The notes under the pieces were generated by a model, which was not told where the DNA came from, did not search any database, and worked only from the letters and a program-made list of their open reading frames with translations. Positions 62,458 through 64,000 of a stretch of 64,000 bases of DNA are shown here, one piece after another; within the stretch, counting starts at the first letter, position 1; each line of letters starts with the position of its first letter. Source of the stretch: Paenibacillus sp. BIHB 4019 (GTDB taxonomy: Bacteria; Bacillota; Bacilli; Paenibacillales; Paenibacillaceae); the NCBI RefSeq assembly GCF_002741035.1, contig NZ_CP016808.1, positions 5,194,501-5,258,500 of the forward strand, read 5' to 3'. Position numbers and translations under genes: made by a program.

Positions 62458-63549
62458 ATGATGCCAGAGAAAAAAGTAACGTGGCTGGAGCTGTTTTATG
62501 ATTTATTGTTTGTCGCGGCCGTTTCCAAGGCTACCCATGTGCTGCTTCATGTGGAGCACAGCAGCATTACCTGGGAGCATTTGTCCAAATTCATTTTGAT
62601 TTTTGTGCCGATTTGGTGGGCATGGGTTGGACAGACGATGTACAACAATCGCTTTGGCCAGGATACGCCCAAGCATCGATTATTTATTGTCGTACAAATG
62701 TTCTTCGTCCTGATTATGACGGCAAGCTTGAATGTTGATTTTGATGCGTATTATGTGCCCTTTTTTATTGGATATATAGGGCTTAGGATTATAACGACCG
62801 TGCAATATTTGCTGACAGCGCGTTCAGAGGTGCTGCATAAGCTGCAAACCGCACGATTTTTCGGCACCTATTTTTGGCTGGGGATAGCAATATCGTCTTG
62901 TTCCTTGTTTTTTGACTCGTGGCTGCGTTACGCGATTTTGTATGCGGGCATTATTTTGGACATTATTGTTCCGTTAATTGGCCGCAAGCATCTCGTTGTC
63001 ACGCCAATCCATACCCCGCATTTACTGGAGCGTTTTTCGCTGTTTACGCTAATTTTGCTCGGTGAATCGGTCGTCAGCCTGCTTTCGATTTTGGATGCCG
63101 GAGATATGAGCTTTACTTCGATTGCATTTGTTGCGCTCTCCTTTATTCTCGTCATTGCGATTTGGTGGCAGTATTTCGAGAACATGGAGAAAAACGTGGA
63201 CAAAACGAAGCGAACGGCAGGGCAGACGATTATTTACGGTCATTTGTTCATCTATTTGTCGCTTTGCATGATTGCTGCGTCAATTCAGCTGGTATTTTTG
63301 GACAAACTGGAATATGGCTTTATGCTCGGGTTTGTTTTCGGCTCTGTGTTCATTTATTTTCTATCGGTTATGTGCGTGTTATACAGCTACCGCTTTGAGC
63401 ATTTGCGCCCGACCGTGAAGCATATTTCGCTGCTCTTGCTGCTTTTAATTGCTTTGTTCAGCGTGAACTTGATCGTTGTAGTGTCGCCAACGGTCGTGCT
63501 GCTGGAGCTTGTGCTGTTCTTTATCGTATTTGCCAAAACAACAGCTTAG
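62458..63549 (+). CDS. LtrA-family (low temperature requirement A) membrane protein
   Basis: The 363-residue protein starts KVTWLELFYDLLFVAAVSK, the signature of the LtrA family, and has about nine or ten hydrophobic helices. The family was named from a Listeria cold-growth mutant; its biochemical role is unknown. The start is ATG 62458 or 62461, with AGGAG slightly far upstream. It is monocistronic. Confidence 0.88.
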   Translation: MMPEKKVTWLELFYDLLFVAAVSKATHVLLHVEHSSITWEHLSKFILIFVPIWWAWVGQTMYNNRFGQDTPKHRLFIVVQMFFVLIMTASLNVDFDAYYVPFFIGYIGLRIITTVQYLLTARSEVLHKLQTARFFGTYFWLGIAISSCSLFFDSWLRYAILYAGIILDIIVPLIGRKHLVVTPIHTPHLLERFSLFTLILLGESVVSLLSILDAGDMSFTSIAFVALSFILVIAIWWQYFENMEKNVDKTKRTAGQTIIYGHLFIYLSLCMIAASIQLVFLDKLEYGFMLGFVFGSVFIYFLSVMCVLYSYRFEHLRPTVKHISLLLLLLIALFSVNLIVVVSPTVVLLELVLFFIVFAKTTA

Positions 63550-63601
63550 CTTTCAAAGTATGCTCGTTAAGCTAACAGGCAAGGATAGCGTGTATGAAAG
63601 A

Positions 63602-63644
63602 GGGCGTCTAGGCGGGCAATGTGAATGAGCCCGCCCAGACGCCC
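63602..63644. terminator. strong hairpin between the ltrA-like and nitroreductase genes
   Basis: GGGCGTCT plus GGCGGGC (63602-63617) pairs with GCCCGCC plus AGACGCCC (63629-63644), interrupted by one A-C mismatch. No T-run follows. The remaining 135 bp to the nitroreductase stop holds nothing recognised. Confidence 0.55.
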
Positions 63645-63779
63645 CTATGCCTAAGGTGACTATGAAGTCATATCCGGACATGCAAGGTTCCTAATACCTA
63701 CGGCTGCATATCAGTCAACATATCGACATCAATGGGCTAAGGAATATATCGATCATAGAATTCCCAAAATAAATGGATA

Positions 63780-64000
63780 TCAGCGCCAAAAGGTAATTTT
63801 CTCACTAGGCAAACGCACCGATTCATGTCCTTCTTCTTGAGCCTTGCCGATTGAAAGGATCATGACCGGAACATACCGTTCGTCGTCCAGATCAAATGTG
63901 TGAACAACCTTATCACGTTCAAAACCTGCCATAGGGTTGGTGTCATACCCATGCGCGCGGGCTACCAGCATAAGTTGCATGGCAAATAAACTTGCATCGA
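63780..64000 (-). CDS. nitroreductase-family protein (5' end cut by window)
   Basis: The minus-strand frame is open from the window edge to TGA at 63780-63782, giving 72 codons of C-terminus. It reads ASLFAMQLMLVARAHGYDT, then NPMAGFERDKV and VPVMILSIGKAQE, typical of the C-terminal half of FMN-dependent NAD(P)H nitroreductases such as B. subtilis YodC/YdgI. The N-terminus and flavin-binding residues lie outside the window. Confidence 0.9.
   Translation of the reverse strand, partial: DASLFAMQLMLVARAHGYDTNPMAGFERDKVVHTFDLDDERYVPVMILSIGKAQEEGHESVRLPSEKITFWR

Overview
The window looks like a chromosomal segment of a Paenibacillus-type Gram-positive bacterium (Firmicutes, Paenibacillaceae). The evidence is content and style: an S-layer-homology protein, an amidase with a copper-amine-oxidase N-terminal domain, a tandem (double) dynamin, a membrane-bound AraC regulator beside LplB/YtcP-type sugar permeases, a Bacillus-type Fnr with its iron-sulfur cysteines at the C-terminus, strong GGAGG ribosome binding sites and frequent TTG starts. 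No rRNA, tRNA, CRISPR array, prophage or intact insertion sequence was seen. Two genes are cut by the window edges (a LysR regulator at 1-741 and a nitroreductase at 63780-64000).

Layout. 1-3 kb: divergent LysR regulator and leuCD. 3-8 kb: envelope genes (amidase, GerMN lipoprotein, SLH protein). 8-13 kb: endonuclease III, a small protein and a 1,242-residue double dynamin. 13-18 kb: a heterodimeric ABC exporter and purT behind a strongly folded leader. 18-22 kb: TylF-type methyltransferase, GDSL hydrolase and an ABC-2 pair. 22-26.5 kb: parE-parC, with a 55-codon antisense ORF over the terminator. 26.7-31.3 kb: MarR, a three-gene minus-strand operon (methyltransferase, pseudouridine synthase, CapA-like protein), a PAP2 phosphatase that appears to start at ATT, and an XRE repressor. 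31.4-34.2 kb: zinc-ribbon protein, an AhpD-like protein with its ECF41 sigma factor, and a PdaA-type deacetylase. 34.3-36.5 kb: divergent ilvE and LysR. 36.7-44.5 kb: an oligosaccharide uptake locus (AraC regulator, two permeases, binding lipoprotein, GH43 glycosidase), interrupted by 949 bp of repeat-rich non-coding DNA. 45-52 kb: an oxygen/nitrosative-stress island (hmp, a Crp-like gene, nrdG-nrdD, an LpdD-like gene, fnr, mobA) carrying four sites of the form GTGA-N6-TCAC. 52.3-54.4 kb: an SPFH protein with a NAD-kinase-like partner. 54.5-58 kb: ABC exporter, a second mobA and moaA. 58.6-62.2 kb: cysJI sulfite reductase. 62.4-64 kb: LtrA-like membrane protein and a nitroreductase.

How it works together. 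The most coherent unit is the anaerobic block. Fnr, nrdGD, hmp and the LpdD-like gene each have an Fnr-like box about 41.5 to 42.5 bp upstream of a plausible start site, the class II activation position. The mobA/moaA genes would supply molybdenum cofactor for anaerobic enzymes encoded elsewhere. A second coherent unit is the ECF41 sigma factor, whose expected promoter (TGTCACA, 16 bp, then a CGTC-like element) lies upstream of the adjacent AhpD-like gene. A two-hairpin intergenic repeat family occurs at least seven times, in both orientations, and often sits where a terminator would.
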